A stretch of DNA of 41,412 bases from Parachlorella kessleri. Lineage: Eukaryota; Chlorophyta; Trebouxiophyceae; Chlorellales; Chlorellaceae. The notes beneath the pieces were generated by a model. That model made no database searches. It was not told where the DNA came from and saw only the letters and a program-made list of their open reading frames with translations. The position numbers and the translations under genes are program-made. Of this stretch, positions 1-10,992 are shown piece by piece. How positions within the stretch are numbered: position 1 is the stretch's first letter; every line of letters begins with the position of its first letter. Location of the stretch: positions 1-41,412 of the forward strand of contig BBXU01002126.1 in NCBI GenBank assembly GCA_001598975.1, written 5' to 3'.

Positions 1-560
1 ACAGCAAAGGTCAAGTTGCTCTACGCAAAAAAAAACTCATAAATAAGATGAGCCGTGGTCAAATGCAGCTGACTTGCTGAGAAGTAGCATGGCAAGTATG
101 CCCGCCGCATGGGACTGACGAGGCGTTCACATCAAAGGTCGGTTTGTACCGTCCTTGGCATCTGGCTGCGGAAGGAAAAAATGAGGTTTCATGTAGTTGT
201 TGCTCGACCTGCATCCCTTCCTACTGGCCAGCTGCTGCACCACCGTGACTGGAATGCAGGGCGGCGCGGGGCAGACCCTGTGGGGCCTTCAGTAACTCTT
301 GCTTTCCTTTGGATGACGGTTATGGGATTGGGTTAGTAGTAGTCTGTCTGGTTGGTTCGCGGTATGAACATGAGCGCGTGCGGCTTAAAAAGGATGTATT
401 CAGCGTGGGTCTTGCAGTCGCAGGAACATTGGTTGGGGTGCCTGCGCATTCTGAAGCCAGTGGTGTTGCAGCAAAGTTGGTGCACTCCAGTCAATGCTGG
501 GTTGGCTCGGTCCATGTACGGCTTGCGTTGGGGCTAATGTAGACATCATGACTCCTGCAG
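1..560. other. no gene resolved at left edge
   Basis: Several short open frames overlap here, but none is joined to a convincing splice pair or resembles a known family. It is probably intron and upstream exon sequence of the truncated gene whose last exons lie at 561-1055. Confidence 0.3.
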
Positions 561-1055
561 GTGGATTACATGTTGCAGGCGTCACTGCAGGCAATCAGAG
601 AGCAGAGGACGCAGAACTTGATCACCGATGCAGTCTATCAGGTGAAGAGTTTGGTTATGGCAGCAGGCTTTGCTAACAGATCGAAGAGTCAGGGGAACTT
701 TGAGGACAAGTGGGGTGCAGTTACGAGCTTTTTTGGCTTCAGGTTTCAGGCTTTCGCCATTTCAGTGTTGGCTGAGCGAGAGTGGTTTGTGCTCTTGCCG
801 ATGGACTCACTGCAACCAAGCCTGCTGTGGAAGTTGCTGAGCTGTGGGAGGGTGCAGGCAGCTGACATGTCATAGTGGTGTTCCCACATTGCTGCCTGTA
901 TGGTGCCAACCTGTCTGTCGTACATGGTCTGTCTGTTGTACATGGCAGAGGCCGGGCGCTGTTGGCTAACATATCCTCCCTGCTGCATGCAGGCGCTGGT
1001 GGACGCATTGCTGCAAGCATGGAGGGGTGACTCGACCCGACCAGTACCAGCCTAG
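561..1055 (+). CDS. 3' exons of an unidentified gene truncated by the left edge
   Basis: Two exons join in phase. The first, at 561-641, follows a CTGCAG acceptor and encodes a 27-residue, Gln-rich helical stretch starting VDYMLQASLQ. It ends CAG|GTGAAG. The second, from 993 after ATGCAG, encodes ALVDALLQAWRG and reads to a TAG at 1053-1055. The joined peptide looks amphipathic, but I do not recognise a family. The 5' part presumably lies upstream: I could not place convincing exons in 1-560. Two TGTAA poly(A) signals follow at 1580-1584 and 1591-1595, about 525 bases after the stop, which supports this as a gene end. Similarity was not tested, so this could be a chance open pair. Confidence 0.4.
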
Positions 1056-2168
1056 GAGCATGCTATGTGTCTGTCTGGGCTTTGCGGTGCACCACTTTTG
1101 CATCGTTGGGGGAGTCTATGGCCTTGGTTGCTGAGCGGGGTATGCTGGCCAGGAATGAGGCCCGCCCACCAATGTAAGCGGGTAAGGAGGTAGTGGTTTC
1201 ACAAGGTTGGAGAGGTTTAGCAAGCAGTTTTGCGACGAGGTGACTGAAGTGTAGTGAAATGTGGATGTGGCTAGCAACTTATGTGTATAATGGTGTTTCT
1301 TGTACAAGGGCCGTGCTGACAGTATTGCCACAGGTTTTCCAGGGTGGGGTGGTGTAGCTGCTTCATCCGCGGCATGTATGGTGCTTGCTTGCACGCACCG
1401 TCTCGTTTTATCGTTGTGCACCAAATGTGCAGCTTAGGCAACCATACCATACAGCCCAGGCTTATTGCTTCTACGATTGTGCAGTGTCGTTTTCTTTATT
1501 TTTTGCTTCGACTGCTGTACTATGCCGTCGGGCCCTGTGCAAACATTTGTTCAGTGGAGCCTCTGCTGCACATGGTGGATGTAATGAATTTGTAAATGTG
1601 GTTTTGGCCAGGTGCTGGGCTCAATACTAGGCTCATGAGAGGGGTGCATTGCCTTGGGGGCGGGTGGAGAGGGTCAGCAACTGGAGTGGAGGGGAGCAGG
1701 GGGAGTACCGTGTGCAACAGAGGGTTGCAGAGAAGAGGCAATATGATAAGAAGGTAGAGGTAACTAACAGCTACCAGCCTTCTCAGAGTGGGTGCAGGTT
1801 GATGCTGAGCTGTTGTGGAAGCATGGCATGAGTCAGCAAAGTGTGCAGCTGTTGTTGCCCGTCCGTCAAGTTTGTGCTTGACCCGTCAAGTTGTTTTTTT
1901 AAGCTGCCCTATTGATGAAAGGATTTACGTCTAGATTAGGGTTGGTCTTGGCTTATGTCTCGCGACTTGCACGACTTGCCGTCCCTGTCATCGTGACCCA
2001 CACAAGCCAATCACGAGAACTACCCCCCCCCCCCCCCCCCCCAGTGTTACATCCGGGTGAGTCAGCCGAGGTCATGCCCCTTCCTCCTTGTTAGAATGGC
2101 TCGTGGGGCAAGAGGATTACAAGCATTGTTCGACAGCATTTCTCTCCCTTCAACTGAACCTGCTGTGG
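1056..2168. other. intergenic / 3'UTR and promoter, with C tract
   Basis: I see no coding sequence here. The left part holds the 3'UTR and TGTAA signals of the preceding gene. Around 1863-1893 the motif CCGTCAAGTT occurs twice in about 20 bases. A pure run of about 16 C lies near 2024-2042, just before the start of the next gene, and may mark its promoter or 5'UTR. Confidence 0.4.
1580..1595 (+). terminator. poly(A) signals TGTAA (two copies)
   Basis: TGTAA occurs at 1580-1584 and 1591-1595. TGTAA is the established polyadenylation signal of chlorophyte algae. The position, about 525 bases past the TAG at 1055, fits the 3' end of the left-most gene. Confidence 0.4.
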
Positions 2169-3232
2169 ATGGGTAAGAAGAAAGCCACCGACCGTGGGAA
2201 GGCTCAGCCTGTTGCCGCTCCTGGGTCACCTGCAGCACCCCAGCACTCCAATGGGGGCATCAATACAAGTCCAAAGCAAGCGGCGCAGGCTCTGAGTGAG
2301 TGCAACGCAGGGGTCATTGATCCTCTCCAGCGGCGCCCTTATGCATAGCTCAAGCAAGGGACCAGTTATCGCGTTTGCTTCTTGTGCTTGACCAGACAAC
2401 CTTGACTGACGCTTGGGTTCGGGTCCCTGCCCTACAGATGGCAAGCATGCACCTAGCCAGCATGGCACTGCTGCCCTAGAAGAGGAGGTAAGGGCCCTGC
2501 CTCTAGGTCCAGCAGCGCCTTAATACTGACAGCGCAAGTTGCAACAGTGCCCTGCGTGTATAGTGGCGCCCACTGCGGCGGACCTCCAAGGCCTTGAAGG
2601 ACAGCCGTGTGCAGGCCGCCAGCCTGGCTGCACAGCTAGCGAGGAAAACAGAAGCCCTGGAGGCGGCAGCAGACGAGGTTGCAGTGCTGCGTTCCAAGTG
2701 CAAGGATGCGGAGCTGCAGCTGACGAGGCTAGCAGCAGGGGCTCAGGCTGCCAGGGCAAGTGGCAGGGGGTCACGGCAACAACATAATGGCGTGCTGTGG
2801 CATGTTGTTTGCCTCTGTCATAGTGCAAGCACGACCGACGGTGGACAAGCTTTGTGCTGGGAATGGATCTGTGCAACCCTAAATGAGTTGAACCCTGCAT
2901 TGTGTGTACCTCCCGTTCTTTCTGGCAAGCATGCCTTCTTTTACATAGGTGTGCAGCGAATTGAGTCGGATCTGGCTGGGCGTCACTCAACCAGTGTTCC
3001 AAAATACCGCATATCCAGCAATCATGGTTGCTTCTTGGGTAGAGGGCGCGTAGTCAATGTTCTCCGTTTTCTGCATCTTGTGCAGGATGAGGCTGCTGCT
3101 GACCGCGGGGTGGCAGCTCTAGCTTTGGACGCGGCAACCTCTGCCCGGCGCACTAACTATGTGCTGGGGATTGCAACCACGCTTTCGCTGGCGGCGGCTG
3201 TCGTGGCAGTGGTCAGGTGTGGGCGCTCCTGA
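2169..3232 (+). CDS. small tail-anchored coiled-coil protein
   Basis: The proposed exons are 2169-2295, 2438-2487, 2564-2755 and 3086-3232, joined in phase to give about 171 residues. The N-terminus, MGKKKATDRGK, is basic and low-complexity. Residues of roughly 60-125 form an Ala/Leu/Glu-rich coiled coil (SLAAQLARKTEALEAAADEV). The last 25 residues are one hydrophobic helix (LGIATTLSLAAAVVAVV) followed by RCGRS and a stop, the layout of a tail-anchored protein of the ER or an organelle outer membrane. No family is recognised; a BAP31-like or SNARE-like adaptor role would be a guess. The third exon's start (acceptor TATAG) and end (AGG|GCAAGT, a GC donor) are the least certain junctions. An upstream ATG at 2096 opens a different frame that meets a stop at the ATG-2169 region. 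Confidence 0.5.
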
Positions 3233-4565
3233 GCTAGGCTCTGGCTTAGGACATTGAACGGGTGAGAAATGGTTTCACACTGGCGATGCCATTGGGGAGG
3301 GTGGTCGGTGTCTGTCTGCAGGCTGGAAGCCTGGCGCTGTTGGGTGGTATACGGCAAGCGCGGCTTGCAGGGGAATGGGCTATTATGCGACAGTAGACTG
3401 CAGATAGCTGCTGACGGAAATGTATGCTGTATATGCACATTGGTCCGTAGCCGGTGTCAAATGAATCGAGATGCATGACAAAAATTGCTTGACAGTTGAT
3501 GGCTCTGGTGCGCATGGTGATGATGTACTTGCACTACAGGGCGACATGAGTTGCATGCCAGTTGCCAGATATGCCGACCCATGGTTTTTCCGTGCACGCC
3601 TATCTGCACATAAAAGGTTTTCTGGCCCGGTTGGACATGACCTTCCTTGGCTGCACGTACTCGATTTGAATGTTGTGCATGCATATTGTCTCAGTACGTT
3701 TCGCGCCGAATATTGGTTACTACAATCTACCCTGCTTACAAAATATCCTCCACCTGTTGTTTATGATAAGCTAGGGGCCCTAGCTAAGATCCTCTGCGGA
3801 CCTTCAGGGACCATAGGCAGCAACCAAGGCTTGCTCTCCTCGTCTGCTCCGTTTGTAACACCACCGGTGGCAGTAGGCTGCTGTCCCCTGCAGGCAGACC
3901 TTGGGGTGGAGGAAACTGTATGTGAGTGAGAGGTAGTGTTCCTTGCAGTTGCTAGCATGAAGGTTGCCTACAGATTATCATATAGGACACCAGGGCACCT
4001 TGAGCGTGGGGGGTCGTCTATGATATTCCTGAGAGAGCGAGTCTGACAGCCCTGCACAGCATACCTGTGCGCCTAGCTCAGCTGTAAGAAGCTCGACCGT
4101 TTTAGCACCAATCAGGTACACACTGATAAAGACAACATTACCTTGCGACCCAGACAGAAAGCAGTGCTGCTGCTGTGTACTGCTGTTGTCCTGCAAGGAT
4201 CTGCCAAGGCTGGTGCACGCATGAGTGCACGCCGTCCAGGAACCGAGGGTGTGAACAGCCTGCAGGCGACCCAGAAAATGACAACGAAGCCTGTGGCTCC
4301 CTGGGTTATGCGACAGGCTGGAGGTGAAAAGGCAGCAGTATGCTAAGCAAGCTTGTCTCCTCCCTCCCAGGGCCGCAAGTGCCACCATGTGGATAAGCCA
4401 CAGTGCTGCTGTACAGTGCACCAGCTTGCAGCAGCTCCCTGAACACCTGCCACCTCGCACACTGCTTGCCACCTTTCTCGGTTAAGCGTGCATGAAGTCT
4501 ATCCTCCAATGCAGGGGCCCCAGACCAGCCAAGGTAGCAGAAGAACTCAGGCTTGAGCCTAGGGC
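3233..4565. other. 3'UTR of the tail-anchored gene and upstream region of gene A
   Basis: No supported exon was found. A TGTAA poly(A) signal lies at 3854-3858, about 620 bases past the preceding stop. Long open frames on both strands lack splice context, codon character or family similarity. The right part should contain the promoter of gene A. Confidence 0.4.
3854..3858 (+). terminator. poly(A) signal TGTAA
   Basis: TGTAA followed by C lies about 620 bases downstream of the tail-anchored protein stop codon. It is the likely chlorophyte poly(A) signal for that gene. Confidence 0.35.
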
Positions 4566-6769
4566 ATGGTGAACACAAAAGAGGCAGTGGACCACTCCTT
4601 CCTCAAATCACTTGCTAGCGGCGCTCTCAGTAGCGCTGCGCCGTCTGAGATGGGCATTTCAAACTGCTCACCCACTCGGCCCCCACCTCGCAGAGGCGCG
4701 CCAGACCTGCCCAGCTTGCGAGGTATGATGAGTGCGAGTTCTCCCCAAGCAGCTAAGTGCATGTCTTGTGAACAGTGGCGTTTACCTGGGGTGTCTGCCG
4801 TGGCCTGCCAACGAGCCTGCATGGTGCCGCTACATCGTGGCATACACAGCTCCAACGGTTTATATAATCCCTGCATTTTGATATAGCTGTATTGCCTCGG
4901 TCTCCTCCCTGGGCCTGCGATATGCTAGTGGCCTTAGATACAAGGCTCGTAAGCGGGTTGTGCAATCACCTACAAGCGTGTCCAAGTGCTAGCTGCAGGA
5001 TACAGTTCTCTACCCCAGGTACGGGTCGACGCCAGCCGGGAGAGACCGTCCCAGCAGCAGCAGCAGCAGCAGCCACCATTAGAACCCGCGCCACCGCTCC
5101 GCACAGCACCCGCAGGAGCCATGCAGTGGCAGGCCGTGCACCACCCCTTACATGGTGCACCCTTGGGTGAATCCTGTCAGGCACAGGCTCGGCAGTGGGG
5201 AAGGCAGGGTCAGGAGGTAGCTGGCAGCGCGGCAGGCAGCGAGGAGGATGAGCGTGACAACAAGGCAGGCAGCGAAGGTGAGGAAGATGGAAGTGAGGAA
5301 AGCAGCCCAGAGGATGAGGGCAGCAGTGAGGAGGAGGGGGATGGGGATGAGTATGGCATGGAAATGGGTGACGACGTCGAGGGTCCATCTGCAACTATAG
5401 CAGGGACTGCTGCTGGCACGGCTGGTCCCAGCAGAGCGGCGGAGCCCTACCCAGATGACGAGGAGGAGAGGCAGCGCAAGGTGGGTGAGCGCATCAGGAA
5501 AGAAGCATCAGCCTGCTGAGATGGGAGCCCCGCCTGCTTGGGCACGCAGCTACCAAACGGTTATGCTTGCCAATTTTGGGTGGTGTAAACTTGTGTTGTG
5601 CAGCACATGCTGTACAGTCTGTTACCAGTGCTTGCTGTCCTGTGGACCACTTGCTCTAACTTACCAGCACAGCTTGGTGGAGCTTGGAGCACACGTACAC
5701 AGGTGTGGCATGGCAAGGAAAGGAGGGTGGCATGGTTGCTGCGGCTGCTGGTCAGGGGCGCATATCATTGCTAGGCATCATTGCTAGGCTCTCAAGTAGG
5801 CTTGCTCCCAAGCTCGTCGGGAGCTGTTTGTCCACCCACTTGCAGGCAGCCTTTGCCACCAAGAGAGGGTGGTGGCTAGGGCAAGACTGGAGGCGCCGGG
5901 AAGACGGGTCTGTGATGAAGGCAGGCCTGTGCTTGGGAGGGGACCTCAACATACCAAGTGAGGGCATGGAACCAGCTGGCACGTCCCCACACAAGAAGCA
6001 GTCAAGTGTGAAACTGAGGTCTGATCGTGGGCCGCTTACATCATGATGACACCAGGGTCGTGTCCCTTCTGCTGCAATGTCCGTTATTGGGGCCTGGCAT
6101 CATCACCCCTGCTAGAGAGTCGTCATTGTGTCCGACTGCTGTGACGGAATGTCCATCCTTGCAGAGGGGATGCTGGAGTACTTCTTCCTCTCTTATGGCA
6201 CCCCGCCACAACCCGAAACGCTGGTACTTGTGGCAGCACGACACCGGCTTGTGCCGGTTCTTTGAGGTGTACCGCTCCCATGCGTCGCAAGGCATCCGCA
6301 GGGTCAGTAGTGATTAAAGCAGCACTGCCATGCAATGCAGTCCAAGCATTGGCGCTGATTGCTTGGAGAGTGCGTGCTATCCTGCCCTTCGGCTGTGCGC
6401 CAATTCTCAGTGCTTCTGTGTGTGTGGTGGCAACGAGCTTCCCCTACTGCATTGCTCTGTGCAAGCTTGCTCGCCAAGCGTCTGAATCATCTCCCGCCAC
6501 GTTGCCTACTGCTGCGTGCCCACACCCTGCAGAGGAGACTCAGGGAGCTGGCAAACGCCCTTGAGCTGCATGAGGGTGACAACCTGTGCTTCAAGCCCCT
6601 CGCAAAGAAGTGGTGGCGGGCACCGGGCACCACCCGCCTGCCCACCTGTCTTGTGTGGACAGAGCCGCCAGGTTGGTTGGTTTCTTTCTGCTGCAAGGCT
6701 TGCCGCACAAAGCAGCACAAACGGCGCAAAAAAACTGGAGCGCTAGTGCCTGCCTGCACTGAGCCTTAA
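4566..6769 (+). CDS. gene A: putative nuclear protein with acidic region and B3-like C-terminal domain
   Basis: Supported exons are 4566-4722 (MVNTKEAVDHSFLK...), 4999-5480, 5846-5957, about 6165-6302 and 6533-6769. The first two junctions keep phase; the link between 5957 and 6165 is unresolved and may contain a further exon. Exon 2 carries a Gln run, a Pro-rich block ending PAGAMQWQA, and a strongly acidic Ser/Glu/Asp stretch. The last exons read KRWYLWQHDTGLCRFFEVYR then RLRELANALELHEGDNLCF, resembling the end of a plant B3 DNA-binding domain (a tryptophan, then an L..GD..F turn). A basic tail follows, then TAA at 6769 and a TGTAA signal at 6917. The Pro-rich block is duplicated in gene B, so these look like tandem paralogues. 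A B3 transcription-factor role is an inference from pattern only. Confidence 0.5.
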
Positions 6770-6916
6770 GGCTCCGCCCTGTGCAGCCAAGTTGTGAACT
6801 GGTAGGGGCCCACTCCTGGCACAAGTGCTGTCCCTGCCGATGCCGAGATGATATCTATCGTCTCATCTATCTATATTTATGTATGCACAGGGTGCTGCAG
6901 GCTCTATAGCCCTTTA

Positions 6917-6921
6917 TGTAA
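6917..6921 (+). terminator. poly(A) signal TGTAA of gene A
   Basis: TGTAA followed by C lies about 150 bases after the gene A stop and about 175 bases before the gene B start. It marks the boundary between the two tandem genes. Confidence 0.45.
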
Positions 6922-7095
6922 CGCTGCCCAATGCCATGTGTCACTTGTACCCCCCCTGGTGGACAGCAGAATTTGGGCGCTGAGCCCAGCACCACTCGGT
7001 ACAGCGATATTGCCTTTGTCTCCTCGCTGAGCCAGTGGCATTACAAACAAGACTCGCATGCATGCTGTGCATCAAGCACCCACGAGCGCGTAACC

Positions 7096-9764
7096 ATGCC
7101 CACTACAGGAGACAGCCCACCGCCCCACCAGCCGCTTGCTGCCAGCCTGGAACGGCCGTGCCAGCGGCCGGCAGAGCGGCCTGCCCCACCGCCTACAGCG
7201 CCACCACTCGGCCCAGCACCACCTGCAGGAGCCATGCAGCGGCAGGCCGCGCCTCACCCCTCTGGCGGGCGGCCTACCCTCCGGCGACAACCTCCGTGAG
7301 GCGGGGGCTCGGCAGCGGGATGAGGGCCAGCAAGGTAGGCCACTCAGGGCAACTTACATCCAAGGCTTGCAACTTACATCCAAGGTTTGCAAGTCCAGTT
7401 TCTTACAGGTTCGCCAATATTGCAACCCTCCTGGCAATGTGCGCAACTGCCGCCTGCTTGCTTCTGGCCAACACATACAAGATTGATAAGGTGAGAGCAG
7501 GCACCTTGGGCATGATACGTCAAGTTCTCAGCGTGTGTTGCAATGCAGGAGGGTGGCCAGCGCCACCAACTCGGGTCGCTTCGAAATGGTGGAGAGTGGT
7601 TGACATTTCGATTTATCCCGGGTGGGAGGCTGTGCGGACCCCTGCTGTGAGCAGCACTTGCGACTTCTCGGTGCCAAGTGAGTGCACCCGCATGGGCCGG
7701 GTCGGTGCAAGGGCCCACATGCAGCTTGCAGACAAGCTGGCCAGCTTGCGCTGGGCCGCACCATTAGGAACGCATTCAAAATTGACAACCAGCTTCTGCA
7801 CAGTCCCCAGACCGAGCAGCCTTTTGTCTGCAGCTTGGCCTTGCACCGTACGCACTGTACACTGGCTCTGAACACGTGAGCACCACAGCCTATGTTCTGT
7901 CCAACTGACGACCTGTGCGCTGTTTGAGGGCAGGGGGAATCTGTGAGGCTCTGGGGGTGAAGCTGACGGGGGAGTTTAGCTGTAGTAACAACCGGACCTC
8001 TCAGCGGCCGTGCTACCCGCTCATCCACCCATGCTGGTGCTTGTGGTGTGTGGTGGCTGCAGAAGGACTTCAAGGAGGTGATAGCAGCTCTGGGCCTCGG
8101 ACTTCACAACCAGCTCGTGATGCGGCGTGTATTACCCGAGACGCAGAATGGCCTGCCCGTCATAAGGGTAGGCGTTCGAGGTGAACAGGGTGGTGTGCCA
8201 GCTGGCAGGCAACCAAACAGGCAGGTGGCAGCTGCAGGTGCGAGGCGGCAGGGGCCACGAAAGCGGCGCCGCGAGGGGGCGAGCGCTGCTGCTGCTGCTG
8301 CTGCCGGGCGCACTCGCCATTGCGGGGAGGGAAGGGGGAAGCAGGCGGCACCCGCGACTGCTGGTGCTGCTGGTGCAGTAGCACATGGCGTGGCTGCTGC
8401 TAGCCCCCATGGACCCCAGCAAGGCAGCCCGCATGACATCCAGGTGGCAACGCAGCAGGCGGAGCATGCTGGGCAGCCGAGCGCCCCTGCAGCTGGTAAG
8501 TGTTGATCCCAAGTTGGGAGCTGCATGTCCTCTTGGACTCCTGGTGCGTTGCTGCCCCCTTAGAGGCACTAGCACAGACCCTAGGTGGGAGTTCATGGCT
8601 TGGTGCATGACACATGTCAGGCATGCTTCTAGCTGGCAGGAGTGTTCCGGCACCACTCTGTGCGCCACACAGGGCCTGTGACAGACGCTAAGCGGCCCAT
8701 GCACGTAAGTTTTACATCTCAACATCACTGGCGCCTTCCCTGTGCCGCGCAGCCCCTGGGCATATCATGCTAACCAGGACGTCTAAGCGCGACCCCAGGC
8801 TCCGTTTGCAAGCTAATGAGCGAAGTGACGAGCAGGAGGAGCAGGTCCCTGTTCCCCCACCCAGGCAGCCTGTTCCATGCGCCCCACAACCACCGCCACC
8901 GCTAGCAGCAGGAGGAGGAGGAGGGGCTGCCGTGCGCCCCAGCGCTGCTGCTGCTGCTCCTGCTGCTGCTGCAGCTGCTCCTGGCACTCCAGGCCAGCAG
9001 CCAGTCGCTCATGCTGCACCTCCAGCCGCGGGCCTTGCCCTCATACAAGACAAACTAAGAGCGGCTTTTGCCGGGCCGAGACCAGCCGCGACTGCCCCCG
9101 CACGGCCTTGTGCCCAAACAGCTGTCTCCTCGCGGCTGGTCCGGGTCCCGCACCTCGAGGGATGCCATTTAGACCACCAGGGGGCGCAGCTCACTGGGTT
9201 CAGCAGCCAGATGAGAACATGAGGGCCACACATCCGCTTCCCCCCGCAGTTGCCCGTGTGATCCCCGTTGGGCGACAGCCACAGCAGGTGCAGCAGCAGC
9301 AGCAGCAACAACAACACGTGCAGCCGCAGCAGGAGCCGCCGCCGCCACCGTCGCCGCCGCAGCAGCAGGTACAGCCACCACAGCAGGGCCAGCATGTGGC
9401 GCAGCAGCAGGATCAGGTGGAGAGGTTGTCCCCGGATGAGATGCTGGACAAGCTGCAGCCAGAGCTGGAGCGCACCGAGGTGATGGCAAGCCTGCTAAAT
9501 CGGACTGCCCATGGCCAGGAGCAGGCGGGGACCCAGCAGCAGGAGGAGCTGTCCAGCGATGCGATGCTGGTTAAGCTGCAGCAAGCGCTGGAGCACACCA
9601 GAGTGGAGGCGCTGCTAGGCGACTTGGAGGTGGCGTTTCCGGACATGAATTATGATCGCCAGCGGTGGGTGCACGCAGCTATTGTGAGGGCTGCAAGAGA
9701 GAAAAAGTGGGAGAGAGTTGAGCAGCTGATAGCGAAGGCGCTTGCAAAACCACACGGGAAGTAG
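7096..9764 (+). CDS. gene B: paralogue of gene A with NLS, low-complexity linkers and Gln-rich repeat tail
   Basis: Exons are 7096-7295 (ATG in context AACCATGCC), 7409-7490, 7549-7646, 7732-7875, 7929-7956, 8063-8495, 8753 to about 9109 and 9250-9764. Phases agree up to the start of the 8753 exon; the junction near 9109/9250 is uncertain. The N-terminus repeats the gene A block (PAPPAGAMQRQAAPH). A short hydrophobic run (FANIATLLAMCATAACLLLA) lies at 7409-7490. Residues encoded from 8063 (KDFKEVIAALGLGLHNQLVM) align with gene A's final exon, the B3-like end. A basic cluster, RKRRRE, near 8265 could be an NLS. Ala- and Pro-rich linkers and a Gln tract (about 9280-9420) follow. A motif of about 25 residues (LSPDEMLDKL / LSSDAMLVKL) then occurs twice before the terminal helix. 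Role unknown; possibly a transcription regulator. Confidence 0.5.
7350..7394. repeat. 20-bp direct repeat, two tandem copies
   Basis: CAACTTACATCCAAGGCTTG is followed immediately by the same sequence with one change (GGTTTG). The repeat lies in the first intron of gene B, next to the branch/acceptor region. Confidence 0.8.
9280..9420 (+). repeat. CAG/CAA-type trinucleotide tract coding poly-Gln/Pro
   Basis: Nearly continuous CAG, CAA and CCG codons encode a Gln-rich then Pro-rich segment in the last exon of gene B. The mixed CAG/CAA codons suggest that the amino-acid run itself, and not only DNA slippage, is maintained. Confidence 0.8.
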
Positions 9765-10992
9765 AGTGGTGCACCATGGTGAGGATCCAGGCAGGGCCAT
9801 GTGCATGGCCGGTTGGGGCAGCTGGCAGCTGGTGGCATTGCTCATTCTCTCTTGGGGAGTGCGCTGCTAGCCTGTGCAGGAGGGGCAGGTTGGCGGCATC
9901 TCACTCAAAGCGATGCTCATCCCTTTCTGGGCAGACCTGCTGGCTTGGGCGGGAGGTGCAGCTTTGTGGGCATACTCTCCAGGGTGTGGTCTGACGGATA
10001 TGGATGATTGGGGACATGCTGAGGTGCATGCCAGATACTACTTGGTTGCATGTGCTCGTTTTGGGGTTGCAACATCCCTGGTTTTCAGTGGATCACAGGT
10101 GGCATATCTTTTGCTCTTACGGCGTTGCATCAAGAACTCATTTGGATAGGATGGGTGCCTCGTTTGCCTCTCACAAGTGCAATCATACTACCGCATGTTG
10201 TGTGCATTCAAGACTTTGTTCATTAAGTGTTGAAGTGTTGTTGCGCATGTACTTGTCAAGCTTGTGCAGCTTGCTGTCGTGTGTTTGTGCCTGCCTCTGG
10301 AGATCAGTGAGCACCTGTTGACTCCCTAATATCTCAGCATGCGCATCTTGCCATCCCCCGACGATGGGTGTGGGTGCCGTTTGGCCAGGTGCATGCTTTT
10401 TGCCCCCCCTGTGCATAGCCGAGTTGGGGCCGGTGCTTGGGCAGGCAGCCAGGCTCAGTGACTGGTAGCTGGAAGCCGTAGGTGGTGACACTGTGTTGGT
10501 TGTTGGCAGAGGTACTACAAGCTACGGGTATATAAGGCTGGTATATAAGACTGGGTGTGTCAGGGCGGCATGGGAATGCTGTACTGTGGGGAATCAGCCA
10601 CGTGCTTCATGTACAGGATGGCGGCTTTTTTGATGGCAACGTTATTGATGGTGGCAGGCAGTGTGCTCTGAAGAGAGGTAGGGGGAACGGCACCGACGTG
10701 TACTGTGCATGCCTATGCTAGATCACCGCTGCCACCGTCAAGAAAGCCTTGTGCCTTCGCTTGCGCTTTTAGAGCGTATATCACTGTTGTGCTGGACGGA
10801 GGTTTGTGAAATCCATGTTTTGATAGGACATGCCCTTGATGCATCCCACATGTACATGCCGTGCATGGCTGGGCGATGAACAGCTTTAGGCTGCTCCTTC
10901 CCTTTGATTCATATCTGAATGGTTGTAAATAAAGCATCGAACAGCAAATTCACTGCGTCAGGCACGCACTTATAAATGCAATAGCTGGCCCT
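9765..10992. other. long intergenic stretch between gene B and GT14 3' end
   Basis: No supported gene was found. The first TGTAA after gene B is at 10924-10928 (TTGTAAATAAAG), which would imply a 3'UTR of about 1.15 kb or an unseen terminal gene. A doubled GGTATATAAG motif lies at about 10527-10552, and a CACGTG G-box core near 10600. Open frames on both strands (for example 10491-10183, -) show no family similarity. Confidence 0.35.
10527..10555. promoter_or_regulatory. tandem TATATAAG boxes
   Basis: GGTATATAAGGCTGGTATATAAGACTGG contains two TATATAAG elements 14 bases apart. They could be TATA boxes of an unannotated + strand transcript ending at the TGTAA at 10924, but no coding region follows within the interval. 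Confidence 0.25.

Noticed and set aside
2096..2175. ATG at 2096 (MARGARGLQALF...) as start of the tail-anchored gene
   Set aside because: That frame runs into a stop at the GGTAAG near 2173, and splicing there does not keep phase with the next exon. The ATG at 2169 joins all exons in phase.
4966..5394. Antisense - strand frame rich in Pro/His/Cys
   Set aside because: It is the shadow of the acidic and Pro-rich exon of gene A; composition mirrors the codons on the + strand.
8104..8728. Long - strand frames opposite gene B
   Set aside because: They are mirror frames of the Ala/Gly-rich + strand exon and have no independent splice or family evidence.
10183..10491. - strand open frame of 102 codons downstream of gene B
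   Set aside because: It has some helical composition but no start context, splice partners or family match; not enough to call a gene.
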